DNA of 64,000 bases, from NCBI RefSeq assembly GCF_030053155.1, contig NZ_CP125640.1, positions 3,490,001 through 3,554,000 of the forward strand. The letters are read 5' to 3'. Source of the DNA: Rhizobium sp. BT03. Lineage in GTDB: Bacteria; Pseudomonadota; Alphaproteobacteria; Rhizobiales; Rhizobiaceae. The notes under the pieces were generated by a model that saw nothing but the letters and a program-made list of their open reading frames with translations, had not been told where the DNA came from and searched no databases. This document shows positions 28,745-38,911 of the stretch, piece after piece. Positions within the stretch are counted from its first letter, which is position 1, and every line of letters starts with the position of its first letter. The position numbers were made by a program, and so were the translations under genes.

Positions 28745-28846
28745 CAGGTCGCCGGGAAGTGTGCAGCACTTCCCGGATAACGACATGCATAAAACAAAGA
28801 GCCAAAGAGCGTCGCATGAATCAAGTTAACTGCGACGCGCTTTAAG
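28745..28846 (+). repeat. Dispersed rhizobial repeat, copy 1
   Basis: About 100 bp containing CGGGAAGTGTGCAGCACTTCCCG (itself a hairpin), then CGGATAACGACATGCATAAA, and the dyad GCGTCGCATG...TGCGACGCGC. A second copy lies at 45639-45740 in the opposite orientation. It starts right after the serA stop codon. Confidence 0.85.
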
Positions 28847-28873
28847 TTTGTTCCTCCCAAGGAAAACACAGGA

Positions 28874-28904
28874 AACCCGGTGCTGGAAGCGGCGCCGGGT
28901 TTTT
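28874..28904 (+). terminator. Terminator downstream of serA
   Basis: Stem AACCCGGTGC / GCGCCGGGTT followed by TTT. Confidence 0.75.
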
Positions 28905-28927
28905 GCTGCATCAGGAATGGAAAAATC

Positions 28928-29191
28928 TCAGTGGTGCTTGCGTCGGCGGACGATCCGGCCGAGGCGGGCGGCGTCATCCTGCGCCTTGGTGCGATGAAGA
29001 AAAGCGAGCCGGCTGCCGTCTAGACCCTGGAAAAACTCGTCCCAGGAAATTTCCTCCATCGGTTTCGAGGAGAAATCGACGCCGACGGTTTCGCTATCCC
29101 GGGCGTCCTTGATGCGGGCGGGATGGCCGCCGCGCTCCTCGATCCAGTGTCTGATCCTGTTGTAATCCGCTGTCGTTCCGAACCTGGCCAT
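28928..29191 (-). CDS. Small conserved-type hypothetical protein
   Basis: The 87-residue protein starts MARFGTTADYNRIRHWIEERG and includes EISWDEFFQGLDGSRLAFLHR and a basic tail. Short rhizobial proteins of this pattern (a TTADYxxIRxWxEERGG opening and an ISWDEFF motif) are common and are sometimes mislabelled as glucan branching enzymes. No enzymatic domain is present. GGAGG precedes the ATG at the right spacing, which supports it over an upstream start at 29260. Function unknown. Confidence 0.75.
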   Translation of the reverse strand: MARFGTTADYNRIRHWIEERGGHPARIKDARDSETVGVDFSSKPMEEISWDEFFQGLDGSRLAFLHRTKAQDDAARLGRIVRRRKHH

Positions 29192-29373
29192 GAAACCCTC
29201 CGCAGAAATTCGATTGCGACATTCATCACCCGCAACGCATGATGGAGTGAAATGTTCCATCGCGTGTAAATTATTTTATCGAATGATTTTCGGTTGAGCC
29301 GGTCCTGCTCAAGCATTCGTTATTTTGAGAACTGCAGCCGAACCGGCATAATTCCCATGGGCTGGAAAGGAGA

Positions 29374-29481
29374 ATGTCTATGAAACGCTATTCATTCTCG
29401 ATAATCGGACTGGCGCTCTTGACCGCCATCATCGCCAATCCGGGCATCGCATTCGCCTGCAACAAGCTGATCGGCACCTGA
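29374..29481 (+). CDS. Small exported or membrane peptide, unrecognised
   Basis: This 35-codon ORF encodes a basic start (MSMKRYS), a hydrophobic core ([17 protein letters not shown]) and a short tail [17 protein letters not shown] sits just ahead of the ATG. The layout is that of a signal peptide with almost no mature part, or of a single-pass small membrane protein with one Cys. A second ATG lies two codons in. I do not recognise it. Confidence 0.5.
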   Translation: MSMKRYSFSIIGLALLTAIIANPGIAFACNKLIGT

Positions 29482-29698
29482 GCCGCACCCCCCGCTTCCA
29501 AGGCGTGGCTTCGGCTGCGCCTTGCTTTGCACGGGGAATCCCAAATCCGCTATCCGAGACCGCCTCTTGCGTCCCGATACAATCCTTTCTATATCGGTTT
29601 CTCATCGAGAAGGCGGCCGATCCCGCCTGATATCGGCAAATCCGCCGCAATTGCAGCGCAAGGGCGGATCGAGACCCAAGCAGAATTTGGCACCACCG

Positions 29699-30898
29699 TT
29701 GAACACACTGGATTTTGACAAGCAGCCGGAAGAGACCCGTGTCGTCGTCGCCATGTCGGGCGGCGTCGATTCATCCGTCGTCGCCGGCCTTCTCAAACAG
29801 CAGGGTTACGACGTGCTCGGCATCACGCTGCAGCTTTACGACCATGGCGCCGCCGTTCACCGCGCCGGTTCCTGCTGCGCCGGCCAGGATATCGACGATG
29901 CGCGCCGCGTCTGCGAAACGCTCGGCATCCCGCATTATGTGCTCGATTACGAAAAGCGCTTTCGCGAGACAGTGATCAATCCCTTCGCCGAAAGCTATGT
30001 CGCCGGCGAAACGCCGATTCCCTGCGTTTCCTGCAACCAGACCGTCAAATTCGCCGATCTGCTGGCGACCGCCAAGGAGCTCGGCGCCGATGCGCTGGCG
30101 ACCGGCCATTATATCCGCTCGCGGCCGAACCCGTCGCCGGAGCATCCCGGCCGCCGCGCGCTTTACCGCCCGGCCGATGCCGACCGTGACCAGAGCTATT
30201 TCCTGTTCGCCACGACGCAGGAGCAGATCGACTACCTGCGCTTTCCGCTCGGCGGCCTGCCGAAGGCCGAGACCCGCAGGCTCGCCGAAGAGATGGGTCT
30301 GGTCGTCGCCAAGAAGGCCGACAGCCAGGACATCTGCTTCGTGCCGCAGGGCAAATATTCCGACATTATCACCAAGCTGAAGCCGAATGCGGCGCTTGCC
30401 GGTGAGATCGTCCATCTCGACGGCCGGGTGCTTGGAACCCATGAGGGCATCCTGCACTTCACCATCGGCCAGCGCCGCGGCATCGGCATCGCCACCGGCG
30501 AGCCGCTCTACGTCGTCTTTCTCGACGCTCGCTCGCGCCGCGTCATCGTCGGACCGAAGGAGGCGCTGGAAACCCACCGCGTCTATCTGCGCGACGTCAA
30601 TTGGCTGGGCGACGAGACGCTTGCGCAAGCTGCCTCCGGCAACGGTTTTGCCTGCTACGCCAAAGTCCGCTCGACACGGGCGCCGGCGCCTGCCGTGCTG
30701 CATGTCGATGCAACGGGCACCTATGTCGACCTGACGGTCGGTGAGGCTGGCATCGCCCCCGGCCAGGCCTGCGCGCTTTATTCCGCACCCGGCGACGACG
30801 CCCGCGTCTTCGGCGGCGGCTTCATCGAGCGCTCCGAGCGCGAACCTTCGGCCGAGGCCTCGCTCAAGGCCCTTTTGGCCGGCCCCGTCGCTGCCTGA
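29699..30898 (+). CDS. mnmA: tRNA-specific 2-thiouridylase MnmA
   Basis: MnmA thiolates U34 in tRNAs for Lys, Glu and Gln. With a TTG start ([14 protein letters not shown]) the protein is 399 residues, normal for Rhizobium. The PP-loop SGGVDSS is at residues 20-26. The catalytic cysteines lie in [11 protein letters not shown] and [11 protein letters not shown]. The rest matches the family ([23 protein letters not shown]). No ATG is available near this position: an alternative upstream start at 29522 would add 59 atypical residues, so the TTG is chosen. No strong ribosome binding site is visible. Confidence 0.95.
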   Translation: MNTLDFDKQPEETRVVVAMSGGVDSSVVAGLLKQQGYDVLGITLQLYDHGAAVHRAGSCCAGQDIDDARRVCETLGIPHYVLDYEKRFRETVINPFAESYVAGETPIPCVSCNQTVKFADLLATAKELGADALATGHYIRSRPNPSPEHPGRRALYRPADADRDQSYFLFATTQEQIDYLRFPLGGLPKAETRRLAEEMGLVVAKKADSQDICFVPQGKYSDIITKLKPNAALAGEIVHLDGRVLGTHEGILHFTIGQRRGIGIATGEPLYVVFLDARSRRVIVGPKEALETHRVYLRDVNWLGDETLAQAASGNGFACYAKVRSTRAPAPAVLHVDATGTYVDLTVGEAGIAPGQACALYSAPGDDARVFGGGFIERSEREPSAEASLKALLAGPVAA

Positions 30899-30951
30899 AA
30901 CCGGTAGGACAGGGCGGCCGGCAAAGCCCACCGTTTTTCTCCATCATGCGC

Positions 30952-30980
30952 TTGACACAAAGCCGAAGCGCACCTTATAA
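30952..30980 (+). promoter_or_regulatory. Sigma-70 promoter of tRNA-Met
   Basis: TTGACA (30952-30957) and TTATAA (30975-30980) with 17-bp spacing lie 54 bp upstream of the tRNA gene. This is the closest match to the standard consensus seen in the window. Confidence 0.8.
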
Positions 30981-31034
30981 GCCGCTCATCCCACGAGCCC
31001 GCAGCGCTTCGCGAGCAGGTATCGTTTGACCAGT

Positions 31035-31111
31035 GGCGGAGTAGCTCAGTAGGTCAGAGCAGAGGAATCATAATCCTTGTGTCGGGGGTTCAAATCCCTC
31101 CTCCGCTACCA
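31035..31111 (+). tRNA. tRNA-Met (CAT anticodon)
   Basis: The 77-nt cloverleaf folds with acceptor GGCGGAG / CTCCGCT (one G-T pair), D arm GCTC/GAGC, anticodon stem GAGGA/TCCTT with loop ATCATAA, T arm GGGGG-TTCAAAT-CCCTC, and an encoded CCA. The CAT anticodon means methionine elongator or a TilS-modified Ile2; the body resembles elongator Met. A small hairpin GAGGCTC/GAGCCTC (31143-31163) then CTTT may terminate it. Confidence 0.95.
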
Positions 31112-31642
31112 CTTTCAAATCATTGGATAATTCGCGAAATTTGAGGCTCGAAATGAGAGCCTCCTTTGATGCCCGTGGTAACACACTGGTAGCAGCGGCC
31201 GAACGGGTAGCGGCTGGCCGGCAAAGTCGGTCAGCTTCCGATCTGCGGGATTTCCGCTGGCGCCGAAGGCACGACTATTGCGTCAGAAGCACCATTGGCA
31301 GCTTCATCGCCCAAAGGTGGGATGCGGCGGCGATAATAATGGCCCATACGGCAAGCGAGAACGTCACCGCCGCTAACTTGATCCCGACTGGCTGCATCAT
31401 TTCCTCCGTCCCAGCATCCGTGTCCTCCTCGGACATTCTCATGCTAGCAAACACGCAGGTCTGTCCGCTATCGCAAGAAATTGGTACTAGGCAGGCGGCT
31501 ACAGTGTGAGGATGCCCGCTCGCGCGGGTGACGCTCGTGATTGTTCTTCACCATGGCGAACAGCTTCGGCCTCTCTGCCATCTGGAACATCACCTCGTTC
31601 ACGATGCGGGAAGGCCGACTGCTTGTTCATCCGAGACGCCCC
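31112..31642. other. Spacer after tRNA-Met with one candidate small gene
   Basis: The 530 bp hold a terminator-like hairpin (31143-31163) and a 41-codon minus-strand ORF (listed separately). A 128-codon plus-strand open frame (31123-31509) begins with no ribosome binding site and has unlikely composition. No integrase or attachment-site duplication was seen. Confidence 0.6.
31275..31400 (-). CDS. Small single-pass membrane protein, unrecognised
   Basis: The 41-residue peptide MMQPVGIKLAAVTFSLAVWA continues IIIAAASHLWAMKLPMVLLTQ. It has one strongly hydrophobic segment (about 9-27). ACGGAGG lies 4 bases before the ATG, better than most genes here. Function unknown; it is isolated between tRNA-Met and the VCBS gene. 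Confidence 0.5.
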   Translation of the reverse strand: MMQPVGIKLAAVTFSLAVWAIIIAAASHLWAMKLPMVLLTQ

Positions 31643-32476
31643 TCAAACGATGAAATGAAAGTTGTCGTATTGTGCGCCATAATAATCCGGGCCGCTCGTT
31701 TCGGTGATGACGGGCTCGGTGTCGAGCACGAGATAGTCGATCTGGCCATAGGCGCTGAGATCGATCACTTGCGGGTTATGAATGCTGTCGGCGGTCACGT
31801 TGACCGTGACCAGGAACACGGTATCGCCGTTCAGCCTGCCTTCGATCGTTAAAACGTTGTCATAGTCGGATGTGCCATTTGCCACGCTGAATTGCTCGAT
31901 CTGGAAGGTGCCGCCATCGGCGGCTTGGATGGGTGTCCAGAATACGCCGCCTGCGAGATAATGGTTGCCGTCGGCTTCCTTATGTACCGTTGCATCGTCA
32001 CCATCGTGCCAAGCGCCCCAATCGAAGCCTTTGTAACCCGTGGGGAAGTCGTACTTGCCGACATCCTCGAAATTGACGAAGACGTCGCCGCGTTCCGGCA
32101 AGTCGACCGCGATATTGAGCAAGCCGAAGTCGGTGGCGCCTTTGCCATCCGATATCTTGAAATTGAATTGGTCGACGAGTTGATCGCCCGGGCCGAGCGC
32201 TGCGACCACCGGGTTGGTGTGATCGAGTTCATAGGTATAGTTGCCGTTGGAATAGACGGTCAGCGTGCCGTATTTTCCCTCGATTGTCGTCGTCGTGGCG
32301 GGTCCGTCCGGATCGGCCGGCTGCGGAATTCGCTGGCCGTTCACGAAGTTGAGGCGCACCCGATCTCCGTCGGCATCCGTGGAACTGGTGCTGTCCAATA
32401 TGTTGCCGTCGATCGGGTTGTCGATGTTGAAAATAGGCTGGTATACGTCACCTGCGACCGGCTTATGATTTGCCAT
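31643..32476 (-). CDS. VCBS-domain protein, probable type I-secreted surface protein
   Basis: The 277-residue protein has an N-terminal VCBS/cadherin-like domain (about 5-115). Its typical end is KYGTLTVYSNGNYTYELDHTN followed by DQFNFKISDGKGATDFGLLNI. The C-terminal half (about 120-277) is beta-rich and contains FVNFEDVGKYDFPTGYKGFDWG, which resembles carbohydrate-binding or adhesin modules, but I cannot name a family. There is no signal peptide and no RTX nonapeptide. In rhizobia such cadherin-like proteins (the Rap group) leave by the PrsDE type I system, so secretion is plausible. The start at 32476 follows GGGAGG. Confidence 0.75.
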   Translation of the reverse strand: MANHKPVAGDVYQPIFNIDNPIDGNILDSTSSTDADGDRVRLNFVNGQRIPQPADPDGPATTTTIEGKYGTLTVYSNGNYTYELDHTNPVVAALGPGDQLVDQFNFKISDGKGATDFGLLNIAVDLPERGDVFVNFEDVGKYDFPTGYKGFDWGAWHDGDDATVHKEADGNHYLAGGVFWTPIQAADGGTFQIEQFSVANGTSDYDNVLTIEGRLNGDTVFLVTVNVTADSIHNPQVIDLSAYGQIDYLVLDTEPVITETSGPDYYGAQYDNFHFIV

Positions 32477-32858
32477 TTCTACCTCCCATGTGATGTTGAA
32501 TTCGACTATGCAACCCTGTCGGGTGCCTGGCAACCCAAATTGCTGGGAACGTCAGAGCAGTTCCTGTCAATCCAATGAATTTTCGGCCGGATTTAGCTTA
32601 AACGCCCAAGTAAAGAAGGTTCAGGAGCCAGGGTTTTACGTCTTGTCCTGCACTGTTGCGGCACGGTCGACCATCATGTTTCTCGCCTCTTCAGGCGATC
32701 CATCAATTCGGCCGGCATGAAGCTTTCGGTCAGGATAATAATGGCAGGTCATCGATGACGTCGTCATGACGATATACTGCATGAATGGCTCGGCGTGCCA
32801 AGGGCAATTTGGAAGGCGGAGCGGGATCACCGACGGCCCGACTTCTGCCGGCCATCAA
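32477..32858. other. Spacer without a recognisable gene
   Basis: The 382 bp contain only short open frames lacking ribosome binding sites, and no repeat or terminator that I can identify. It presumably holds the promoter of the VCBS gene on the minus strand. Confidence 0.5.
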
Positions 32859-33575
32859 TCAATGCAGGCCGCCGACGCCCAGCAGACTCTCGACGGCTTC
32901 ATGATCCCTTGTGAGGTTCTCCGGCGTTCCCGACCAGGCCAGCCTGCCTCGTTCGAGAATGACGACCTGATCGGCAAAATCGAGTGCGCTCTGGAGGCGC
33001 TGTTCCACAAGCAGAATGGTCATGTCGCCTGACTTGGCGAGTTCGGTAAAGGCCGCCATCAGCTCCTCGCAAATGACCGGTGCCAGCCCCTCCAGCGGTT
33101 CGTCGAGCAACAGGACGGACGGGCGGCCGAGAATGGTGCGGGCCGTCGAAAGCATCTGCTGCTCGCCGCCCGAGAGCTGGCTGCCGAGGTTGCGGCGGCG
33201 CTCTTTTAGGCGCGGGAACATGGCATAGGCTTCCTCCAGCGCCGTCTTCGGCCGCGCCTTCAGGCCGACGAACAGGTTCTCCTCGACCGTCAGCGTCGGG
33301 AAGACGCAGCGTGTCTGCGGCACATAGCCGAGACCCTTATGCGCGCGCGTCGCGCTCGGTGCGGCGGTGATGTCGGCATCGCCAAGGCGGATGTGGCCCT
33401 CATATCGCCTGGTCTGTCCGGCAAGCGTCGCCAGAAGCGTTGTCTTGCCCATGCCGTTGCGGCCGAGCAAGGCGAGCCGGGCGCCTGCCGGTATGGAGAA
33501 GGAAATGTCTTCGAGCACGCGTGTCGGACCATAGCCGGCCGACAGGTTTTTGACCTCAAGCGACAGGGCCGGCAT
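32859..33575 (-). CDS. livF: Branched-chain amino acid/aromatic-type ABC transporter ATP-binding protein (LivF)
   Basis: The 238-residue ATPase belongs to the LivF group of HAAT-family transporters. Walker A is GRNGMGKTTLL, the signature is QLSGGEQQMLSTARTIL, and Walker B is VLLLDEPLEGLAP. It is the last gene of a five-gene series livK-H-M-G-F on the minus strand and overlaps the 3' end of livG. Of two close ATGs (33581, 33575) the second has GGGAG at the right distance. The substrate cannot be told from the ATPase. Confidence 0.93.
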   Translation of the reverse strand: MPALSLEVKNLSAGYGPTRVLEDISFSIPAGARLALLGRNGMGKTTLLATLAGQTRRYEGHIRLGDADITAAPSATRAHKGLGYVPQTRCVFPTLTVEENLFVGLKARPKTALEEAYAMFPRLKERRRNLGSQLSGGEQQMLSTARTILGRPSVLLLDEPLEGLAPVICEELMAAFTELAKSGDMTILLVEQRLQSALDFADQVVILERGRLAWSGTPENLTRDHEAVESLLGVGGLH

Positions 33576-34320
33576 TGGCATAACTCCCGAGATAGGCCTC
33601 GCGCACACGCGCATCCCTAGTGACGTCTTCAGGCAGGCCGTCGAAGATGATGGCGCCTGATGCAAGTACGATGACACGTTTGGCGAAACGGAAGACCAGA
33701 TCCATGTCGTGTTCGATCATCAGCACGGCGAGATCGGAAGGCAGATCGGCCAGCGCCTGCTCGATGCGGCCGGTATCGCTCTGCGGCACGCCAGCCGCCG
33801 GCTCGTCGAGCAGCAGCACCTTCGGCTTCAGCGCCAGCGCCACGGCGATCTCCAGAAGCCGCTGCTGGCCATAGGCGATCTCGCTGACCTTGCGATGCAT
33901 CAGCGACGACAGCCCGAGCTTTCCCAGGAGATCGTCGACCTCCGCCATGACATCGGACATCCGCAAGAAGTTTCCGAAGACGCGCCCGGTCTTTCCGTCC
34001 CGTTGCAGAATGGCAAGTCCCACATGTTCGGCCGGCGTCATGTCGTGGAAAAGCCGCGTGACCTGGAAGGATCGCACCAGACCGCGTCTGACCCGGCCGA
34101 TCGCATCGACCTTCGTCACCCTCTCGCCGCCGAGGCGGACCTCGCCGGAATCGGGGGCGAGGTTGCCGGTGACGAGATTGACGAAGGTGGTCTTGCCGGC
34201 GCCGTTCGGGCCGATCAGCGCGATGCGGTCGCCTGGCGACATCGCCAGCGAGACATCGTTGGTGACGGCAAGACCGCCAAAGGCTTTCCTGAGATTGGCG
34301 ACTTCGAAGACCGGGCTCAT
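33556..34320 (-). CDS. livG: Branched-chain amino acid/aromatic-type ABC transporter ATP-binding protein (LivG)
   Basis: The 254-residue ATPase is LivG-like. Walker A is GPNGAGKTTFVNLVTG, a typical LivG insertion gives RSFQVTRLFHDMTPAEHV, and Walker B is VLLLDEPAAGVPQSDT. The LSGGQ signature is replaced by ISEIAYGQQRLLEIAVAL, as usual for LivG. Its ATG overlaps the livM stop by 4 bp (ATGA at 34317-34320), and livF starts within its 3' end, so translation is coupled throughout. Confidence 0.94.
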   Translation of the reverse strand: MSPVFEVANLRKAFGGLAVTNDVSLAMSPGDRIALIGPNGAGKTTFVNLVTGNLAPDSGEVRLGGERVTKVDAIGRVRRGLVRSFQVTRLFHDMTPAEHVGLAILQRDGKTGRVFGNFLRMSDVMAEVDDLLGKLGLSSLMHRKVSEIAYGQQRLLEIAVALALKPKVLLLDEPAAGVPQSDTGRIEQALADLPSDLAVLMIEHDMDLVFRFAKRVIVLASGAIIFDGLPEDVTRDARVREAYLGSYANAGPVA

Positions 34321-35321
34321 GCGCGCTGCCCCCTGCGGCGGTCCATGAAGGCCGCGGCTGTGCCATAGAGACCTTTCGGCGCGAACAGCACGACGGCAAT
34401 CAGCAACGCGCCGACCATGGTCAGCCAGTGGAAGGGATTGGCGGCGGAGACATAGTCCTCGAAGAGCATGAAGATGAGAGTGCCGGAGAGCGCGCCGAAG
34501 AGAGAGCCGGTGCCGCCGAGCACCAGCATGACCAGCGCTTCTGCCGATTGCGTGAAAGACAGGCTGTCCAGCCCGACGACCTGGGTCGAGATCGCATTCA
34601 AGGCGCCGCCGACACCGGCAACCGCGCCTGAGATAACGTACATCCTGATGAGCGCCGCCTTCGGCGAAGCGCCGATGGCGCGGATGCGCAGCGGATCCTG
34701 TTTGATGCCGCGGCAGAGCATGCCGAAGGGCGAGCGGACCAGCAATCTGAGCAGCACGAAGACGACAAGCAGCAGCGCCATGCCGAAGAAGAAGGCGGTG
34801 TGACCGTAGAGATCGAATTCGAAGAGACCGAAGACCGGGTCCGGCGCGATGCCGGAAAGGCCATCGCTGCCGCCTGTCCAGGACGAAGCCTTATTGGCGA
34901 ATTCATGGAAGAGATTGATAAGGGCAATCGACAGTACGAGCTGCGGCAGCCCATGCGCCCGCAGGATGATCGCGCCGCTGAGCAGCCCGGCAAGCGCGCC
35001 GCCGGCAATGCCGGCCAGCATCATCAGCAGCGGATCATTGATGCCGTAATGCGCCGACAGAATGCCGGCGGCATAGGCGCCGGACCCGAACAAGGCGGCA
35101 TGGCCGAGCGTGGCGACGCCGCAATAACCGGTCACGAGATCGAGCGACAGAACGAGCAGCGCGATCGTGATCATCCGGGTCAGAAGCGCCAGATTATCGG
35201 GAAACGTGAAATAGCCGATTGCGGCGATGGCCGTCATAATCGCTATTGCGGCGAGATCGCGGCCGAGAAATCCGCGCCGGTGCTGGAGACGTTCGTTTTC
35301 GTCGTTGAGTGCAAGCGCCAT
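34317..35321 (-). CDS. livM: Branched-chain amino acid/aromatic-type ABC transporter permease (LivM)
   Basis: The 334-residue inner-membrane permease has 8-9 predicted hydrophobic segments and the LivM signature GYCGVATLGHAALFGSGAYAAGIL. The EAA-like loop is present near GIKQDPLRIRAIGASPKAALIRMY. The start at 35321 (MALALNDENE) is preferred over an in-frame start at 35372, which would overlap livH. It sits 1 bp after the livH stop. Confidence 0.94.
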   Translation of the reverse strand: MALALNDENERLQHRRGFLGRDLAAIAIMTAIAAIGYFTFPDNLALLTRMITIALLVLSLDLVTGYCGVATLGHAALFGSGAYAAGILSAHYGINDPLLMMLAGIAGGALAGLLSGAIILRAHGLPQLVLSIALINLFHEFANKASSWTGGSDGLSGIAPDPVFGLFEFDLYGHTAFFFGMALLLVVFVLLRLLVRSPFGMLCRGIKQDPLRIRAIGASPKAALIRMYVISGAVAGVGGALNAISTQVVGLDSLSFTQSAEALVMLVLGGTGSLFGALSGTLIFMLFEDYVSAANPFHWLTMVGALLIAVVLFAPKGLYGTAAAFMDRRRGQRA

Positions 35322-35322
35322 G

Positions 35323-36186
35323 CTATTTCGCCCTTCCGGCAAGGCCGCGCGGGAAGACGCAGATGATCGCAATCACGGCGAGATAAAAGAAGAATTCCCC
35401 GAATTCGGGCATCAGATAGCGTCCTGTCGTATCGATCGCTCCGAGCAGCAGGCAGGCGATCAGCGCGCCCGCAATGGAACCTGCACCGCCGACGGAGACG
35501 ACGACCAGGAAGGTGACCATGTAACGCAGCGCGTAATAGGGTTCGACCGGCAGCAGTTCGGCGCCGACCACACCGCCGAAAGCGGCAAGTCCGACGGCGA
35601 CGGCAAAGCTCACGGCATAGATGATCTCGGTGCGCACGCCGAGTGCGGCGGCCATGGCCGCATCGTCGACGGAGGCGCGCAGCTTGACGCCGAAGCTGGT
35701 CCTTTCGATCGCAAACCAAAGCGCCAGCGCAACAGCCAGGCCGCAAAGGATGGCGAAAAGCCGGTGAACGGGAATGGTGCGGAAGCCGAGATCGGCCGAT
35801 CCCTGCAGCGTCGCGGGAAGCGGTATGGTTTTCAGCGTCGGCCCCATCGCGTAATTCGCAATGCCGATGACGCAGAAGGTGATGCCGATCGTCATCAGCA
35901 CCTGGGTCAGTTCGGGCGCACCGTAGATCCGGCGGTAGAGAAAACGCTCGAGCGGGATTGCGACGAGGATCGTGACGACGATGGCGGCGATGACCGCTGC
36001 GGCATAACCGAGGCCGAGATCGCGGGCGGCATAGGAGGCGATGTAGCCGCCGATCATGGCGAAGGCGCCGTGCGCCAGATTGACGACACGCATCAGCCCC
36101 ATGGTTACGGAAAGGCCGATCGATATGACGAAGAGCACCATGCCATAGGCAAAGGCGTCGACCGCTATGCTGAAGACTGTCTGCAT
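35323..36186 (-). CDS. livH: Branched-chain amino acid/aromatic-type ABC transporter permease (LivH)
   Basis: The 287-residue permease shows the LivH pattern: N-terminal GMVLFVISIGLSVTMGLMRVVNLAHGAFAMIGGY and several further membrane segments, with TSFGVKLRASVDDAAMAAALGV as the cytoplasmic coupling loop. It forms a heterodimer with LivM. It is separated from livK by 66 bp. Confidence 0.94.
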   Translation of the reverse strand: MQTVFSIAVDAFAYGMVLFVISIGLSVTMGLMRVVNLAHGAFAMIGGYIASYAARDLGLGYAAAVIAAIVVTILVAIPLERFLYRRIYGAPELTQVLMTIGITFCVIGIANYAMGPTLKTIPLPATLQGSADLGFRTIPVHRLFAILCGLAVALALWFAIERTSFGVKLRASVDDAAMAAALGVRTEIIYAVSFAVAVGLAAFGGVVGAELLPVEPYYALRYMVTFLVVVSVGGAGSIAGALIACLLLGAIDTTGRYLMPEFGEFFFYLAVIAIICVFPRGLAGRAK

Positions 36187-36252
36187 GGAAATACCTTGCT
36201 TCGTGCGACGGGCTCGGCCTCGCGCGCCCGTCGCTTGCCGGGATGCCGGATC

Positions 36253-37425
36253 TTACTTCACCGCCGCCAGGCCGGGATCGCCCTGCTTCTCGAAGGTCTG
36301 GATCTCCTTGTTGATGTAGGTCCCGTCATCGGCCTTGGCGACCTCGCGCAGATAGATGTTCTGTGTGATGTGGCGGCTTTCCGGGTCGATCGAAACCGGG
36401 CCGCGCGGGCTTACCCAGGCAAGGCCCTTGACCGCATCGACAGCCTTCTCGGCATCCTGCTTGCCGCCCGTCGCCTCGATCATCTTGTAGATGACATACA
36501 TGCCGTCATAGGCGCTGACTGAGGGGAAGGAGATTTCGGCCTTGTTGCCGATCGCCTTGGAAGCCGCCTCGACGAAAGCCTTGTTCTCGGGAGAGTCGTG
36601 CGAGACGGCATAGTGGAAGGTCGTCTGGATGCCGAGTGCGGCGTCACCCAGCGCCGGCAGGTCGGATTCCTGCGTCAGATCTCCAGGCGCAAAGAACTTG
36701 ATGCCGGCAGTCTTCAGGCCATTCTCGTTATAGGCCTTGACGAAGCCCAGCGTCGTCGGGCCCGACGGCAGGAAGGCGAAGACGCCCTCGGCGCCGGAAT
36801 CCTTGATGCGCTGCATGATCGGGCTGAAGTCGTTGGTGGCGAGCGGCATGCGGATCGCCTCGACCACCTGGCCTCCGGCCTTTTCGAACCCGGTCTTGAA
36901 GGCGTTTTCGGCGTCGATGCCGGGGCCATAGTCGCTGACGACCGAAATCACCTTCTTGACGCCGGCGTCGAAGGCGACCTTGGCGATCGGCGTCGAGGTC
37001 TGCCAGGTGGTAAACGAGGTGCGCACGACCAGCGGGCTCTTGGTGACGATCGCCGAGGTAGCGGCATTCATAACGACCATCGGCACATTGCCCTGCTTGA
37101 GGATCGGCGTCACCGCCATGGCATCGGGGGTGAAATAGAAGCCGGCGAGATACTGGACTTTTTCCTTGACGATCAGTTCCTGCGCGAGCGCCTTGGATTG
37201 GGCCGGATCGGCCTGCGGCACGTCGCGATAGACGATCTCGACCGTGTCGTTGCCGATCTTGCTGCCGTTGACCGCCATATAGGCGTCGATGCCGGCCTTG
37301 AAGTTCTTGCCCTGGAGCGCGAACGGACCGGAGAATGGGCCGATGACTCCGACCTTGATGGTGTCGGCATAGGCGCTCGTGCCGATGGCGATTGCCGCAA
37401 CGGCGGCCAGAAGCAGTTTCTTCAT
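36253..37425 (-). CDS. ABC transporter substrate-binding protein (LivK/aromatic acid type)
   Basis: The 390-residue periplasmic protein has a signal peptide (MKKLLLAAVAAIAIGTSAYA) and a type I periplasmic binding fold beginning DTIKVGVIGPFSGPFALQG. Family members bind branched-chain amino acids, amides, urea or aromatic acids. The domain FYFTPDAMAVTPILKQGNVP suits the aromatic/branched-chain group. It is the first transporter gene, 195 bp downstream of pobA on the same strand, suggesting that the ligand may be 4-hydroxybenzoate or a related aromatic acid. That is inference; no ligand residue can be assigned. Confidence 0.92.
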   Translation of the reverse strand: MKKLLLAAVAAIAIGTSAYADTIKVGVIGPFSGPFALQGKNFKAGIDAYMAVNGSKIGNDTVEIVYRDVPQADPAQSKALAQELIVKEKVQYLAGFYFTPDAMAVTPILKQGNVPMVVMNAATSAIVTKSPLVVRTSFTTWQTSTPIAKVAFDAGVKKVISVVSDYGPGIDAENAFKTGFEKAGGQVVEAIRMPLATNDFSPIMQRIKDSGAEGVFAFLPSGPTTLGFVKAYNENGLKTAGIKFFAPGDLTQESDLPALGDAALGIQTTFHYAVSHDSPENKAFVEAASKAIGNKAEISFPSVSAYDGMYVIYKMIEATGGKQDAEKAVDAVKGLAWVSPRGPVSIDPESRHITQNIYLREVAKADDGTYINKEIQTFEKQGDPGLAAVK

Positions 37426-37620
37426 GTCTCTCTCCCTTGTTGGCGCACTCCAGCGCCGCATTTGCTAGCCGCAAAAATTGCGCGTTAGCTTGTCATGCGA
37501 AATGGTGATGTAAAATGAAATAAAAGCCGCAATCCATCACCATGCGATTATGATTATGTGCCGGAATATTGATGACCGGCTCTGCCGTCGCCTGGGTCGC
37601 ACCAGCCTCGGATCTTCATG

Positions 37621-38823
<1,203 letters not shown>

Positions 38824-38911
38824 TCAGATTCTGCCGCGCCGGCCGGATCGCCACAATGGACATTCCAGCCTAAAAATTGCACTAATCGAACATTGGCGCG
38901 GGAGGGAGCCG

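Noticed and set aside
31123..31509. 128-codon open frame after tRNA-Met
   Set aside because: No ribosome binding site and no plausible domain; the minus-strand small ORF within it has better signals.
31035..32858. Possible genomic island at tRNA-Met
   Set aside because: No integrase and no repeat of the tRNA 3' end was seen within the next kilobases.
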